Under the pieces are notes generated by a model. That model was given only the letters and a program-made list of their open reading frames with translations, was not told the origin of the DNA and did no database searches. From assembly GCA_035772405.1 (NCBI GenBank), contig JAYKKM010000149.1:5924001-5988000 (forward strand): a DNA stretch of 64,000 nt. Direction: 5' to 3'. The position numbers and the translations under genes are program-made. Below, piece by piece: positions 25,443 through 36,305 of the stretch (the first letter of the stretch is position 1; each line of letters begins with the position of its first letter). Source of the DNA: Chrysogorgia sp. JL179-B06 (lineage: Eukaryota > Cnidaria > Anthozoa > Scleralcyonacea > Chrysogorgiidae).

Positions 25443-25530
25443 AGTTTAACTAGATCGAGTCTGTCAGTTGCCTGACGATCGCGTATAAGCGTGAAACTCG
25501 AGTAGCGACAGCTTTTTCACTTAATAAATA
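25198..25530 (+). mobile_element. Downstream terminal direct repeat (pLTR) of the Penelope-like element
   Basis: The second copy of the 333-bp repeat, overlapping the last 81 codons of the ORF and the 3' untranslated region. It ends AATAAATAATTAATATAA before a (TA)n tract. It contains the second hammerhead motif at the same offset. Confidence 0.85.
25467..25509 (+). ncRNA. Hammerhead ribozyme, type I, downstream pLTR copy
   Basis: Identical in sequence and fold to the motif at 23090-23132 (offset exactly 2377 bp). Cleavage at both copies would release a unit-length 2377-nt RNA spanning the whole ORF, which suggests a role in processing element transcripts. Confidence 0.75.
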
Positions 25531-25534
25531 ATTA

Positions 25535-25536
<2 letters not shown>

Positions 25537-25580
<44 letters not shown>
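25537..25580. repeat. (TA)n microsatellite
   Basis: TA run joining the 3' end of the intact Penelope-like element to the inverted pair of another Penelope end. Confidence 0.95.
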
Positions 25581-25581
<1 letters not shown>

Positions 25582-25624
25582 CAAAGTGAAAAGGTGGTAA
25601 ACTGCCAAGAATTTAGTGACGAGA

Positions 25625-25659
25625 TACTGACGTTTCGAGCGGAGCCCTTCATCAGAGTA
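25625..25659 (-). ncRNA. Hammerhead-like motif in left arm of the inverted Penelope pair
   Basis: On the minus strand: stem I UACU/AGUA, core CUGAUGA plus one A, stem II GGGC/GCUC with a UCC loop, GAAA, a CG stem III without loop, and cleavage triplet GUC. ACGU around stem III is self-complementary, again fitting a dimeric ribozyme. Stem I is only four pairs. Confidence 0.6.
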
Positions 25660-26063
25660 AGACGAGATAAAATAAAATAAATAGGGCTTATATAATGCCA
25701 AAAGGGTGTCACAGGTAGAAAGTAGCCAATCAAATGCACGGGAAATAAACTAACTAATAATTAATGAGATGGGAAAAGTTAAATCATTTGCTATTTTTAA
25801 AGTCAATCAATAAGCAGACTGAGGGGGTGGGAAAAATGACAGGTCCAATATTCAAGGGGATTAGGCGATAATAATAGAAGCAAAGACTTGAAAAGCAATG
25901 AAAGTGCATAAGCTAATAATAAAAAGTTCCAAGCAAACTAAAATAATAAAAAACTTTTAGGAAGTTAAATAAAAGAAAAACGTTCGTTAAGACCAAGAGG
26001 ATGTGTGGTGCCAAGTTTAAAAATGAGACGCTTTTCTTGTCGCTTCGTTCCGTGAGGATCAAT

Positions 26064-26249
26064 GATGGTGACAAACCTGTAGCCCGCCATTTCAACAGCT
26101 CCAACCATTTGGTTTCAGACATGAAAGTCTGTGCCATCCTTCCCATTTCCGGTGGCAACGATAACCGCAAGCGACAAGAAAAGCGTCTCATTTTTAAACT
26201 TGGCACCACACATCCTCTTGGTCTTAACGAACGTTTTTCTTTTATTTAA
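26064..26249 (+). pseudogene. C-terminal fragment of a Penelope GIY-YIG endonuclease
   Basis: The frame runs from the centre of the inverted pair to a TAA at 26247-26249. It reads GDKPVARHFNSSNHLVSDMK and later RQEKRLIFKLGTTHPLGLN. The pattern PVARHFN...H...DM, then E..LI..L.T..P.GLN, is the usual end of GIY-YIG domains in Penelope-like proteins, including the late Glu/Asn region. Everything upstream (RT and the first half of the nuclease) is missing. Codons before about 26064 belong to the inverted arm and are not real coding sequence. Confidence 0.7.
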
Positions 26250-26554
26250 CTTCCTAAAAGTTTTTTATTATTTTAGTTTGCTTGGAACTTTTTATTATTA
26301 GCTTATGCACTTTCATTGCTTTTCAAGTCTTTGCTTCTATTATTATCGCCTAATCCCCTTGAATATTGGACCTGTCATTTTTCCCACCCCCTCAGTCTGC
26401 TTATTGATTGACTTTAAAAATAGCAAATGATTTAACTTTTCCCATCTCATTAATTATTAGTTAGTTTATTTCCCGTGCATTTGATTGGCTACTTTCTACC
26501 TGTGACACCCTTTTGGCATTATATAAGCCCTATTTATTTTATTTTATCTCGTCT

Positions 26555-26589
26555 TACTCTGATGAAGTGCTCCGCTCGAAACGTCAGTA
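26555..26589 (+). ncRNA. Hammerhead-like motif in right arm of the inverted Penelope pair
   Basis: Same motif as 25625-25659, on the plus strand, with one G-to-T change in stem II (GUGC/GCUC) that breaks one pair. Core, stem I, GAAA and GUC are retained, with predicted cleavage after 26585. It lies ~300 bp downstream of the stop of the GIY-YIG fragment. Confidence 0.5.
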
Positions 26590-26682
26590 TCTCGTCACTA
26601 AATTCTTGGCAGTTTACCACCTTTTCACTTTGCTATATATTCAAAACACTGTCTACGCAGCACTCTACTTTTTTACTACTCT

Positions 26683-26809
<127 letters not shown>

Positions 26810-27186
26810 CAACCGTCCTCATGCGGCATCGGAAATTTGGCCCTGGATTATCAGCTGATTTCAAGCCGAAACCGTAGTGTTGAAGGACAAGATAATCAAA
26901 GACAGACACAAGTAAAAGGTAAAAGGACTATTATAATTATGTATATTGTGATTGTCAGCGACTCACCGGTCTGTGTTTGAGCAATTAATTTGCCTTTTCT
27001 GCATATTTGTTTTTGGTTTGGGTTAGCAATTTGGTTAGGATTAGGGTTAGGTTTAGGATTTTGGTGATATTTACTTGCATTTCGTTGAATTCTAAGAGAC
27101 TATAGCGTCGTACGGCTACCGTACGAATAGCCATTACCTTCAGTTCAGTGCTTCACTTTATCGTTTATTAAACGTTTTGACTTGAC

Positions 27187-27418
27187 TCGCTAATAAACAC
27201 GTGCTGCGAGTTTATTAAACGGCTTCAAACACGACCCATTTGATAAGTTCATTGGCGTAGTAATTTTGAAAATCGATGTTGTCTAAGCCGAGAAAATCAA
27301 AAATAAAGTTTATGTAAATCAGGACGAATCTTTATCACATTTAAAACCACGATACGGCTCGCGATACGGTCGTGATTTTCTTTTGTCTTTTCCTCATGAA
27401 TTATTAATGAGTGTTTGA
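27187..27418. other. ~230-bp insert inside a family E copy, unclassified
   Basis: Sister copies run straight from GACTCGCTAA into TTTTAATGTAATTTAAAT. Here about 230 bp intervene, including CACGATACGGCTCGCGATACGG. No inverted ends or target duplication are clear. Confidence 0.4.
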
Positions 27419-27789
27419 ATGTAATTTAAATAATTGTACACTTTATTGTGTATTTGCTCCAAGCTCCGAAATCTAATAGACACATTTTGAAATACTTAAC
27501 AGAGAGATTTGGGAAAATTTGAAGGTGTGTAATGTTTTTGAATTTTCAAAACATATATTATGTATAATATATTGACAGTTGGCAGTATGTTTATTATTTG
27601 ATTAAAATTATAAATACTTAGTTTAGGGTGAAAAAACATGCATACTATTGCTGTGTTTATATGACCTGGGCCTGGCCTACAATTTTGTAGCAATAAACAA
27701 GTATTACTATGTATACTTGTCAGTGTTAATAATGTCGGGGGGAAACAGACGATACAGTACATGGATGATTGTCAAGCAAGCTCATATCC

Positions 27790-28105
27790 TCAGAAAAATT
27801 ATTCTGTGTCCCGGACAGGGATAACTTTCTGATTTCCAGTGAGATGCTCTGACCATTGAGCTACCAAGACTCAGATGGTGAGTGAACGTTACATTGATGT
27901 ACTGATTCTATTGATATAACAGCAGTGTATATATTAACACACCCAATCATTAGTCATTACTGAAATATATAGTAACTGCTGTGCATAGGCAGTACAATGA
28001 TATCATGAGAACCAGTGCATCATTGTAACCTCTCTCCATCTGAATCTCGATGGCTCAATGGTTAGAGGCCGTCACTGGCAATAAGAAGGTTATAAATTTT
28101 TCAAC
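27790..28105. repeat. Two tRNA-like SINE segments in opposite orientation inside a family E copy
   Basis: The minus-strand copy (27790-27880) reads TAGCTCAATGGTCAGAGCA, an A-box-like D-arm sequence. The plus-strand copy (28040-28105) reads TGGCTCAATGGTTAGAGGCC and later GGTTATA...CAACC. B-box positions are eroded. The same pair is found in every E copy: about 2730/2858, 5030/7395, 38850/39053, 57950/58540. No complete cloverleaf forms, so these are not tRNA genes. Confidence 0.55.
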
Positions 28106-28489
28106 CAGGAATATTATGTTTCTGACGATATCATATTGACGTCCATGTTTTGTATACTGGTATGTATTCCATATATAATCTGTGTTTACAGTACTCCATC
28201 CATATTATGGAACATGTTAGACCTACAGTACACTTAGCTGGCCTAGTGGGTCACAACTTATTCTGTCAATGTAAAATACAGCTTATTATTATAAGTTCAC
28301 ATTGCGTATGTTGACAGCTACTATGTGTGTTAGCTAGATCATTGACGACAAGCAGACTAGGCATGGCATTCTGAATATAGGTTGTAATATATATGTGCAC
28401 GGTGATACAATTTAGATACTATAGTACACAATGCCATATATTATATGCTTTGTTACATGGCAAATATGGTATCTGCAATCTGCATTAGG

Positions 28490-28534
28490 TATTATTATTA
28501 TTAGTATTATTGTTAATGCATTATTATTATTAGT

Positions 28535-28568
<34 letters not shown>
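28490..28568. repeat. (ATT)n/(AAT)n microsatellite inside family E
   Basis: ATT repeats turn into AAT repeats around TTAATAATAA, making a self-complementary tract. Equivalent tracts in sister copies lie at about 2283-2345, 7660-7705, 8065-8110, 38366-38440 and 59116-59195. Confidence 0.9.
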
Positions 28569-28569
<1 letters not shown>

Positions 28570-29344
28570 AATAATATTTATACAGGATAGCCCCTTCAAT
28601 GCTAACACTGGTATCAATATATGGGGTCTTGTTTTCTAACAAATTACAGTTGTTAAAAACAACAGTTGTTAAAAACTAATTTTAACTCAAAAGTTGTATA
28701 TCCTTCACATATTGTCAATTAAGGCAATAGATAATGGTGCTATAACATGTATGAACAGATTAATTGAAACATGGAAAATAGCTCTTTACTGGTAGATATG
28801 ATGTTAACATGCCATGGAATTTCCTAACTAGCATTACACAATGTAACTTGCTTCTAATACAAGAGGTACAAAACTTGGGATTTCTATTAACCAATCAGTT
28901 TCCCTGACATGCATTATGCCTAGAGACCTCTGATTATGACCATCAATATTTAGTTATCCATATTGCTGCCAGCTCCACATCACAGTAGTCCAATGTAGGT
29001 AGAATTATCAACTTACTGTATATAATCTGTCCACACCAACAATTGGAGTATTATCCCTAATAGGTACGTCTTAGTAAATCTAATTTGAATGGACCCCTAT
29101 ACATTTGCACTATATATATGCATGCCATCCGTAGACATTTGAACGAATTTGATTTTTTTAAAGAACACTCATTGTATGATAGAGATGCACTTTCTTCCTT
29201 CAACAGCCTTTGGTGTCTATATACAAAATACTGCATTGATTATTTCGTGAGTCATCAATATTGTGATAAAAGTAATTTCTTTCTTCGTGATTGATGGTAG
29301 AAACAGCAGTAGACCCCCCACTATTCTGTTGCTGCACTCAACAA

Positions 29345-29780
29345 TTTAAAAATGCCAAAATGCCGGGTCTTGCAAGAGGCCCGGCCACATCGCCACGTCA
29401 ATCACTTGTGATTGGTGTATTCTGCAGACCAATGAAATGTTGCAACCATTATGCGTATTGCGTACCTACCAGTAACACAAAGTACCCGTTCATCTCAACA
29501 CTTTCCCCAATTGTGCTGGCTAAAAGCATTTATTATACATTCAAAATTCATTCTCGTTTCCTATTGGTCAATTCCAGTGAATTCTTAAGCTCTGGCAGGT
29601 GCGACCTCATTTCTGTTGAATACTGTGAATTATTGCACGGAGGTGTCCAAAACAAAAATTATTTAACACTGATGACGTCACTAAGACCAAACGTGCAAAA
29701 ATTACAAATTAAAAAAACGCCGGTAGTAGATTTGTTTGTATATTTTTATAGTAAGACTATCTTGAACAATGTACAATAAA
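29345..29780 (+). other. Insert in a family E copy with an unrecognised 162-codon frame
   Basis: Sister E copies lack this DNA; the E sequence breaks at 29345 and resumes near 30108. One frame (29291-29779) stays open for 162 codons across the E/insert boundary, so its first ~18 codons are E repeat. The remainder (for example GLARGPATSPRQSLVIGVFC) shows no domain I know and has no splice logic. It is probably chance openness in an inserted repeat. Confidence 0.3.
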
Positions 29781-29919
29781 ACAATTATTGGATTCGGCTT
29801 ATGCATGATATTTAAGAGTTATCCTGACCTCGGTCAAAGTTATCTGCTTTGGCAGGTAACATTGACCTCGGTCTGGATAATTCTTGATATCATGATGCTC
29901 AACCTCATCCAATAATTGT
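29781..29919. mobile_element. MITE with ~30-bp imperfect TIRs (ACAATTATTGGAT...)
   Basis: The ends ACAATTATTGGATTCGG and CCTCATCCAATAATTGT are inverted, and both continue into ATGATAT near the inner side. The centre is itself palindromic (GACCTCGGTC twice). At 139 bp with no ORF this is a typical miniature inverted-repeat element. Confidence 0.75.
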
Positions 29920-30427
29920 ATATTATGCTGTACTGTTACTACCATACAATAACATAATAAAGGTATGAGGTGTCTAAAATATATATACTTGCAATTAAGG
30001 GATCATTCATACATCTCATGGAAATTTATGGGAGGGGTACACATGTCAGTCCTGGGGCCCGCGAGTTTTGCTCTTGTGTGAGACAAGTGCTGTAATTTCT
30101 TTCTTAGTGATTTATGGTAGAAACAGCAGTAAACTTCCCCACTATTCTGTTCAGTGCAGGTGCCAGGTACTGCACCCAAACATTTAAAAAGTTTACGCTA
30201 TTTAGTTTGATGTCCTATGGAAGAATTAAATTCAAACAACACAAAGCTCTCAGAGATATTGTCCACTGCAAATTTATTCAGTTTTGCAAATAAATGGGCT
30301 AATACCTGTACCTAATTCAAGTAAAAGAACTACAGTACTGTATTACAGTAGTAAATTAGCAACTACGCTATAAAAGTTTCAAACAGTATAAGCGGGCGAG
30401 GGGTGTTGCGTATAACGTATTTCAAGT

Positions 30428-31011
30428 AGTACTTGGTATATGTGAAACAATAAACTATAGCATCGACTTTATTTTGTATAACATAACATGATAACAATAA
30501 ACAATACAGGCAACAAAGTTTATAAAAATATTACAGCTCAGAACAGTTAACATATTTTCAAAAAGCATTCATACGTTGAGTTTCATATTAAATTTTTAAA
30601 CATAGGTTTAATCGAGTACACATCAGCGTACAGGTACGGCATTTTCAGTGTACGGTTATCGAGATCTCAGATCGCAGACAGAGACCACCAAGGCACCAAC
30701 CGTGTCGAAATCGCTCGTTATCTTTTAGTGTAGCCGTAGGTCTTCGGCGATCGGCGTGTGCGATTGTAAGCATCGTGAGATCAAGATACTGCCAGCCACA
30801 TCAAATATTTTCAGTGAAGAACACTCGAGGAAAGGTAACCAGATGAATATTAAAAATATGACAATGGCGCATAAATATATGCAGTGGTTCAGATCGATCT
30901 CGTACCCAGGCCCAAGTGGGATGATGCAAGAATTGCCATTTCGCGACATTGCCAAATAAACAGAGCCCTTTTTAAGACTCGTGCTCTCCCCCCACAGGGG
31001 GAGGCCCGAGT
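30428..31011 (+). mobile_element. Family B tandem unit 3, right part
   Basis: From TAGTACTTGGTATATGTG to AGGCCCGAGTAA this matches the right third of the tandem B units and completes the unit cut at 18625. The next B start follows without a gap at 31012. Confidence 0.6.
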
Positions 31012-33290
31012 AACAAGACGCCCGCTAGGCGTTAACTCGGGCTACTTAGGCTATTGGCTTGTTGAAAGACATTGTAGGCAAATTCAGCAATTTGAGTGCA
31101 ATATACACAAATCTATAGGTGTAGGAATGATACAGCTCTGTTAGTGCAGGGGTGGTTAAATTTTCCACTGAAATTTTCAACATCACCAAACTGCATGCCT
31201 TTAACAAAGCCATCACAGAATGTTTGCCAACAGCTTTGATTACATGGAGCTAAAATTATGAACATGTTTATACTGGCTCAAAATGTTGACTCCACAAAGA
31301 AATAATGATTTTGAATTACACTTTTTTAAGCTGTTTAGCTTATGACACCTTGATACTGCCAGCTAAATGGTTTGGTTTACTGCTATGCCATATACACTGA
31401 GAAAAAGATTAACTGATTTAATTATTTTAATGCTTGCTCAAACTGAACTTGTTTGCCAGACTGGCCAGATGAATTGTTATTACATGAGCAAAGGCTTCCT
31501 TACCAGGCTGGCTGGCTAGAACTGAATTGGGTCAGCAAACAGCATGTCTCATTTGGTGGCCCAGAATTCTTCATTTATTATTTTATTTATTAGCGGTTTT
31601 ATAATTCATCAAGACAAATTACTGTCTTGGTTGGTGAGCCAACTTGCCTCCATGAGTCCATGTAGTCAAGGCTAAAAATCAGTTCAAAAGGTATGTATCT
31701 GGCTTGTACAGACCTAGTTATTGTTTGTTGGTTTACCAATGACGCCTGTCCAGCCATGTACTTTCCATTGTCACTATTATTACTTGGTCTGCACAGCCAG
31801 ATACAAACTTTCAAACTGATTTTTGGCTTTCATGATTACTGTAGCTGTACATAATAATTAGTCCTGATATTATAGATGAGGCAGACTAGCCCACTTGCCA
31901 GACTGACTCACAAGCACATCATTTGCCAACTGCTACTAACCATTTACTCTTTGATTTTGATAGTTGGTACATGGGTGTCAGAGATTTATACACTATATGT
32001 TCATTTGTAAACATTCGCATAATATGAACAAATATCGATACAGACTTATTGATAACCCACAACATTTTGGAGCCACAGGATTATTCGATGGCAACATTCA
32101 TTGCATATGAAACAATAAACTGTTGATTTAATCGAGATTTAATAGCATCGACTAATATTTTGTATATAGACATAACAATAAACAACACAGGCAATAAAGC
32201 TTTTTAATATAAAAAAATATTACAGTTACCTCAGAACAGTTAACAGAAGTGAAGAAAGAAGTCATTTGAATGATTTTGGAAAGTATTAAATTGTATGAGC
32301 ATGTAGAAGTACTTTTAAAATTTAAATTTCTGATGTAATAACAAATGTTTTCGAAGCGCTCAGTGGAAACCCCGCGCTTGATCATGATAAACAACAAACA
32401 AGTAAGGTAGCACAATAACGTTTACGTATATTGTTGACAGATAAAATTATCTTTGTTTTAAGGTATAAGAGAGCTTGTAGGGTTGATTATTTGTCAAGAA
32501 AACGTTCGACGTATTCGGGTTATTAAAATTGCGATGCTGTTTTTGAAGATGGCGGCCAAATTATATTTTTGCATATATATAAGGCGCTTTTCGAACGTTT
32601 TGTTGAGAAAAAGTAAGCTTTACAAGGTGGTCTATTATACCTTAAAAGAAAGATAATTTATCTGTCTAAAGCATACGTATAGCTTATTGTTGTAGCTTAC
32701 TTAGTTTCCTAAAAAAAGCTGAAAAACGAACATGTCCAAAATAAACAAAATTGCCGCTAATTTGAATAAGTCTGTCGTATTTTAAGCCGTTTACTTCGAA
32801 CGTTTTCTTGAGAAATAATGAAGCGTACAAGCTCTATATTACCTTGAAAGAAATATAATTTATCTGTCTATAACATACGTAAAGTTTATTTTGCTAGCTC
32901 ACTTAGTTTTATTGTAAATTCATTGAGATCACAGACCAACCCGTTCCAAAATCGCTCGTCATCTTTAGTGTGGGTCTACCGCGATCGGCGTGTGCGATTG
33001 TATTAAGCATTGACACATTGTGAGCGTGTTTATGATAAAGATACTTGCCAGCCACATTCCTTATGAATCTTGTCACAAATTTACAATATTTCTTTGGATA
33101 GTTTGAGCGAACACTCGAGCAATAGTGACCAAAGAAGATGGCGCATAAAGAAGATGGCGGGCGCATAAGATGAGCCCCCCCCCCCGTAATAATTGCAATT
33201 TGTCGACACGAAAAATAATAAAAATAAAAAAAATACAGGAAAGCCACTGGAACCTAGACTCGGCTACCACCACAGGTGGTAACCCGAGTA
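31012..33290 (+). mobile_element. Rearranged family B unit with an inverted middle
   Basis: Normal B start (31012-31170), then a reversed stretch (about 31190-31560) where the usual B landmarks appear in complement order, then forward B again (31620-32260). An insert (32335-32900) and a diverged B end with CTACCACCACAGGTGGTAACCC follow. Confidence 0.45.
32335..32900. repeat. Interspersed repeat shared with 41335-41670
   Basis: The block beginning near AAATGTTTTCGAAGCGCTC and containing CTTGTAGGGTTGATTATTTG and TTTTTGAAGATGGCGGCC is shared between the two sites for ~320 bp. The copy here continues with a partly inverted echo (TTTATCTGTC and ACATACGTA motifs appear both ways). No ORF is seen. 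Confidence 0.55.
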
Positions 33291-35112
33291 ACAAGACGCC
33301 CGCTAGGCGTTAACTCGGGCTACTTGATGTTGTGGCTTGTTGAAAGACATTGTAGGCAAATTCAATATACACAAATCTATAGTTGTAGGTACAATGGTAC
33401 ATGTAATAATACAGCTGTCAGTGCAGGGGTGGTTAAATTTTCCATCATTGCAAACCCATAACGTATTGTTGGCCAACGGCTTTGATTATATATGAAGGTG
33501 AGTTGGCTCAGTATCCAAGCTGGCTTACTGAGAAGTCTGCCCCACCAAATGAGCCATCCTGTTTGCTGACCTAATCCAGTTCTAGTCAACAGGGTCAACC
33601 TGGCAAGCAAGCCCGGCCTGTGCTCATGTAACAACAATTCATCTGGCCAGTCCCGCAAACAGGTTCAGTTTGAGCAAGTATTAAATCAGTTATATTGTTC
33701 TCAGTACTTGTCACTGGAAACCCCTTCGGCACCCAAGGAAACCCCGAAGGTGACTTGTAGGTGGGGTTTAGGATGTTATTTTCCCCTATACTGTAGGTGG
33801 GACATTTTCTTAGATTTGTTTCTTGATAAGTCTAATCTCTCATACTTACCTGGGGTTTCCAGTGACAAGTGCATTTAAATCAAACCATTTAGCTGGCAGT
33901 ATAGCAAGACATCATAAGCAAAACAGCTTAAAGAAATATAATCCAAAATCTTTATTTCTTTATATCTTTAAGTCAACATTTTGAGCCAGTAAACATATTC
34001 ATAAATTTAGCACATTTATTATTGGGCCGAGCTGGCTTCATGTAATATCAAAAATGTATCTGGCTGTACAGACCAAGTAACAGTTGGCAAATGGTGTGCT
34101 TGTTAGCAAGTCTGGCATGTGGGCTAGCCTGCCTCGTGTACTGTAATATCAGGACTATTATTACTATCTTGATTAGAGAGCGAGCTTGCCTCCATGTACA
34201 GCTTGCCTTCATATACAGCTATAGTAATCATGAAACTAGCCAAAAATCAGTATGAAAAGTTTGTATCTGTCTGTACAGACCAAGTAACTGTTGTAACAAT
34301 GGAAAGTACATGGCAACAGGCTGTCATTGGTAAACCAACAAATAACAAACTCTTTACTCTTTGATCTTGATAGTTGGTATGGGTGTCAGAGAGTTGATCG
34401 ATACAGACTTATTGATAAGCAGCGCATTTTGGAGGCCCATTTAAGCTTACACATATCAAGTGAAACAGGTTTATTCGAGAAGCAATTATAGAATTCAAAT
34501 GCGGACACTTTTGAAAGGTTGCTCTAAAATCTCTAAATAATTATAATGTCGAAGGTTTATATATTGTGTATGAAACAATAAACTGTTGATTAGCATCGAC
34601 TTTATTTTGTATATAGACATATAAACAATAAACAATGCAGGCAACAAAGGTTATAAAACATATTACAGTTACCTCAGAACAGTTAACATATTTTAACACA
34701 GCATTCATACGTTGAGTTTCATATTAAATTGTTAAACATAGGTTTAATCGAGTACACATCGGCGTACAGGTACGGCATTTTCAGTGTACGGTTTATATCG
34801 AGATCGCAGACAGAGACCACCATGCAAGGCACCAACCGTGTCGAAATCGCTCGTTATCTTTTAGTGTAGCCAGGTCTTCGGCGATCGGCGTGTGCGATTG
34901 TAAGCATCGTGAGATCAAGATACTGCCAGCCACATCAAATATTTTCAGTGAAGAACACTCGAGGAAAGGTAACCAGATGAATATTAAAAATATGACAATA
35001 TCTCGTACCCAGACCCAAGTGGGATGATGCAAGAATTGCCATTTCGCGACATTGCCAAATAAACAGAGCCCTTTTTAAGACTCGTGCTCTCCCCCCACAG
35101 GGGGAGGCCCGA
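33291..35112 (+). mobile_element. Family B repeat unit (last copy)
   Basis: Starts CAAGACGCCCGCTAGGCG at 33294 and ends GGCCCGAGTA at 35116. It is more diverged than the tandem trio, with a MITE inserted at 33706-33870 and deletions in the middle. Confidence 0.6.
33706..33870. mobile_element. 165-bp MITE with 19-bp perfect TIRs
   Basis: Ends are ACTTGTCACTGGAAACCCC and its exact reverse complement at 33852-33870. It interrupts the B sequence between TTCTCAGT and GCATTTAAATC, where other B copies read CTCAGTGTATAAGG. A second inner copy of GGAAACCCCGAAGGTGACTTG gives extra hairpin potential. No ORF is present. Confidence 0.85.
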
Positions 35113-35240
35113 GTAAAAATAAACAGAGCCCTTTCTAAGACTCGTGCTCTCCCCCCAGGGGGGGAGGCCCGAGTAATAATAATAAACAGAGCCCTTTTTA
35201 AGACTCGTGCTCTCCCCCACAGGGGGGGAGGCCCGAGTAA
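35045..35240 (+). repeat. Three tandem copies of the ~60-bp family B terminal module
   Basis: The segment AATAAACAGAGCCCTTT, then AAGACTCGTGCTCTCCCC, and the C/G hairpin ending GGCCCGAGTA is repeated three times (about 35057-35116, 35117-35175, 35183-35239). Only the 3' end of B is amplified. Confidence 0.85.
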
Positions 35241-35540
35241 TTACGCCAAATTTAACGCACCAAAAAACCATTTCAATTTTTGCATTCGCAATCATGTGAC
35301 GGTTGCAATTTAAATATTAATTCAAATGCAGAGGTTTACCAATCAGCTTCTGTCTATATCTAGTTACCAGGGCCAAATTTTCCGATGCCGCGCATGATCG
35401 ACGACGTTGATCCTGAATATATATATATACAAGGAAACTGAAAGTGACTCTGACAAATGCCTGGAATCCCGTGATGACGGACTAAACGCCGGTCGATATT
35501 AGCACCCTCGCCCTCAGGCCGGCCGGCGGGCGAGGGGATT
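35241..35540 (+). mobile_element. Family E outermost copy, right end
   Basis: Begins TTACGCCAAATTTAACGC, the exact continuation of the E sequence cut at 9369, judged from the uninterrupted copy at 40244. It includes a short (TA)n, the reversed AATATCGACCGGCG signature and ends GGGCGAGGGG at 35538. This closes the element that opened near 1290. Confidence 0.6.
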
Positions 35541-35805
35541 AAGTATTTTAATATAAGTCCAACTATATATTATAGTGTGCCGATCGTACTTATGTTTGCA
35601 TGATCTAATACCTCTACTTATTCTTATAGAATACGTTAACTTATAGTTAAAGTAAACATATATATTCATGATTAAACGTTAATTTCTACTTCTACTTTAC
35701 ACTTGACGCAAATCTACGTTACGCTCATTTGCGTAGACACAAGAAGTGTACTTTACACTTGACGCAAATCTACGTTAGGTAAATGTGCGTCACGCACACA
35801 TGTGC
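35541..35805 (+). repeat. Direct repeat of CTTTACACTTGACGCAAAT and flanks
   Basis: The motif and following TCTACGTTA occur at about 35694-35722 and 35751-35778, with the complementary ATTTGCGT between, so a small hairpin is possible. The preceding 150 bp shows nothing recognisable. Confidence 0.6.
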
Positions 35806-36000
35806 GAAATAGGTGCGAAATAGGCGCGAAATAGGTGCGAAATACAGTAGGTGCGAAATAGATGCGAAATAGGTGAGAAATAGCTTCGAAATAGGTGCGA
35901 AATAGATGCGAAATAGATACGAAATAGGTAGCGAAATAGGAACGAAATAGTTGCACAATACGTGCGAAATACGTACGAAATACGTGCGAAATATTTAATC
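35806..36000 (+). repeat. 11-bp minisatellite (GTGCGAAATAG)n
   Basis: About 17 imperfect copies of GTGCGAAATAG/GATGCGAAATAG. The frames on the minus strand read repeated FRTYFA..., which is a by-product of the repeat. Confidence 0.9.
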
Positions 36001-36305
36001 TTACCATTTCTGAAATTTAATGAACAAAAGTACCAGCGGTAATTACCTTAATTTCTGCCATATACGCAAAGATCAGGAACGAAGTCAGCAGCCTAAGCCA
36101 CCGAGCTGTTACGCCCTTTGCGCTATTATAAATCGTTAAATACATTTTAAACTTACCATTTATGAATGTACCAGCAGTAATTATATAAATGGGACATGTG
36201 TTCTCTTTGCACCATGATACACATGCATACCAAGTTTCAACTCATTTTATTAAAACGCAAGCCTACTAAAGCATATTATATGATAAGACCCAGCGGACAT
36301 CTCAC
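36001..36305 (-). repeat. tRNA-like repeat unit plus body, as at 100-735
   Basis: It matches the left-edge repeat family: a minus-strand A-box-like TAACAGCTCGGTGGCTTAGG and a GTTCCTGATC B-box remnant, followed by the segment shared with 598-735. Confidence 0.55.

Larger units (their letters stand above)
25581..26640. mobile_element. Second Penelope-like element: 3' ends in inverted pair (~465-bp arms)
   Basis: Arms at 25581-26045 and 26169-26636 are near-perfect reverse complements around a ~123-bp centre. Both outer ends carry GCAAAGTGAAAAGGTGG or its complement and meet (TA)n. Each arm holds 3' untranslated DNA and the final codons of a GIY-YIG protein different from the intact neighbour. 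The right arm plus centre retains a longer part of the coding end. Head-to-head 3' ends like this are a known form of Penelope-like insertions. Confidence 0.75.
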
